A DNA stretch of 64,000 nucleotides from positions 234,289 to 298,288 of the forward strand of contig CAUYUJ010021060.1 in the NCBI GenBank assembly GCA_963575745.1, read 5' to 3'. The first letter of the stretch is position 1. Every line of letters begins with the position of its first letter. Origin of the DNA: Prorocentrum cordatum. Its lineage: Eukaryota; Sar; Dinophyceae; Prorocentrales; Prorocentraceae. Position numbers and translations under genes: made by a program. Below the pieces are notes generated by a model. The model saw nothing but the letters and a program-made list of their open reading frames with translations. It searched no databases and had not been told where the DNA came from. This document shows, piece by piece, positions 63,920 to 64,000 of the stretch.

Positions 63920-64000
63920 GGTGATGATGGTGATGATGATGGTGATGATGATGGTGATGATGGTTGTGGTGGTGGTGATGATGATGATGATGCTGATGCT
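63758..64000 (+). repeat. Short spacer, then (GAT)n to window end
   Basis: 63758-63858 is non-repetitive without a gene. From 63859 GAT triplets with GGT variants run to the end of the window, so the array may continue beyond it. Confidence 0.95.

Overview
This window looks like accessory, gene-poor nuclear DNA of a dinoflagellate. The strongest evidence is a 20/21 match to the dinoflagellate spliced leader (SL) at 63489-63509 on the minus strand, followed by a truncated second SL copy, both just upstream of a retrotransposon ORF. Supporting signs are the large share of simple-sequence DNA, mainly about twenty (GGA)n/(TCC)n tracts, many decayed non-LTR retrotransposons, and the absence of any recognisable housekeeping gene, tRNA or rRNA. 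I cannot name the genus; Symbiodiniaceae, Polarella and Prorocentrum would all be plausible.

Layout. 0-18 kb is almost entirely repeats: an alternating TA/TG tract (1.2-2.5 kb), a 77-bp minisatellite (3.6 kb), GGA blocks with a near-identical 507-bp tandem duplication (8.4-9.7 kb), an 11-mer GCTAAGCTAAA array (9.8-10.1 kb), a 76-96-bp minisatellite (11.1-12.1 kb) and a compound satellite bounded by inverted repeats (13.05-14.95 kb) that leads into GAT/GCT triplets. At 18.7-25.8 kb is a nearly complete but decayed LINE (element 1, +): ORF1 with zinc ribbon and coiled coil, then endonuclease, reverse transcriptase (RT), zinc knuckle, RNase H and a C-terminal zinc domain. 26-35 kb holds dispersed repeats, a 3' scrap of an RTE-like LINE, a 39-bp (13-residue) tandem repeat and a second, inverted locus of the 11-kb minisatellite.

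35.5-38.9 kb is a decayed LINE (element 6, +) carrying a 238-bp inverted-repeat (MITE-like) insertion with a TAAGAAC target duplication. 39.95-42.7 kb is the most intact gene-like unit, an uninterrupted RT ORF of about 900 codons with a candidate restriction-like endonuclease end (element 2, -). It lies head-to-head with another decayed LINE (element 3, +, 42.9-46.45 kb) across a shared (TCC)n tract. A 220-residue ORF of unknown function follows (46.6-47.3 kb). 48.2-50.9 kb is a decayed RTE-like LINE (element 4, -) whose truncated 5' end is fused to (GGA)n. 52-56 kb is GC-rich and unassigned. 57.16-63.5 kb is the SL-bearing LINE (element 5, -), of the same architecture as element 1.

How the parts fit: the elements appear to be independent retrotransposon insertions rather than a cellular pathway. 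Two themes link them. First, several LINE boundaries fall in (TCC)n/(GGA)n DNA, and elements 5 and 6 have it on both sides in the same orientation, which suggests insertion into or preference for this microsatellite. Second, element 5 begins with an SL relic, so its source RNA was probably trans-spliced before reinsertion. All domain calls are by motif reading only; no database search was possible.
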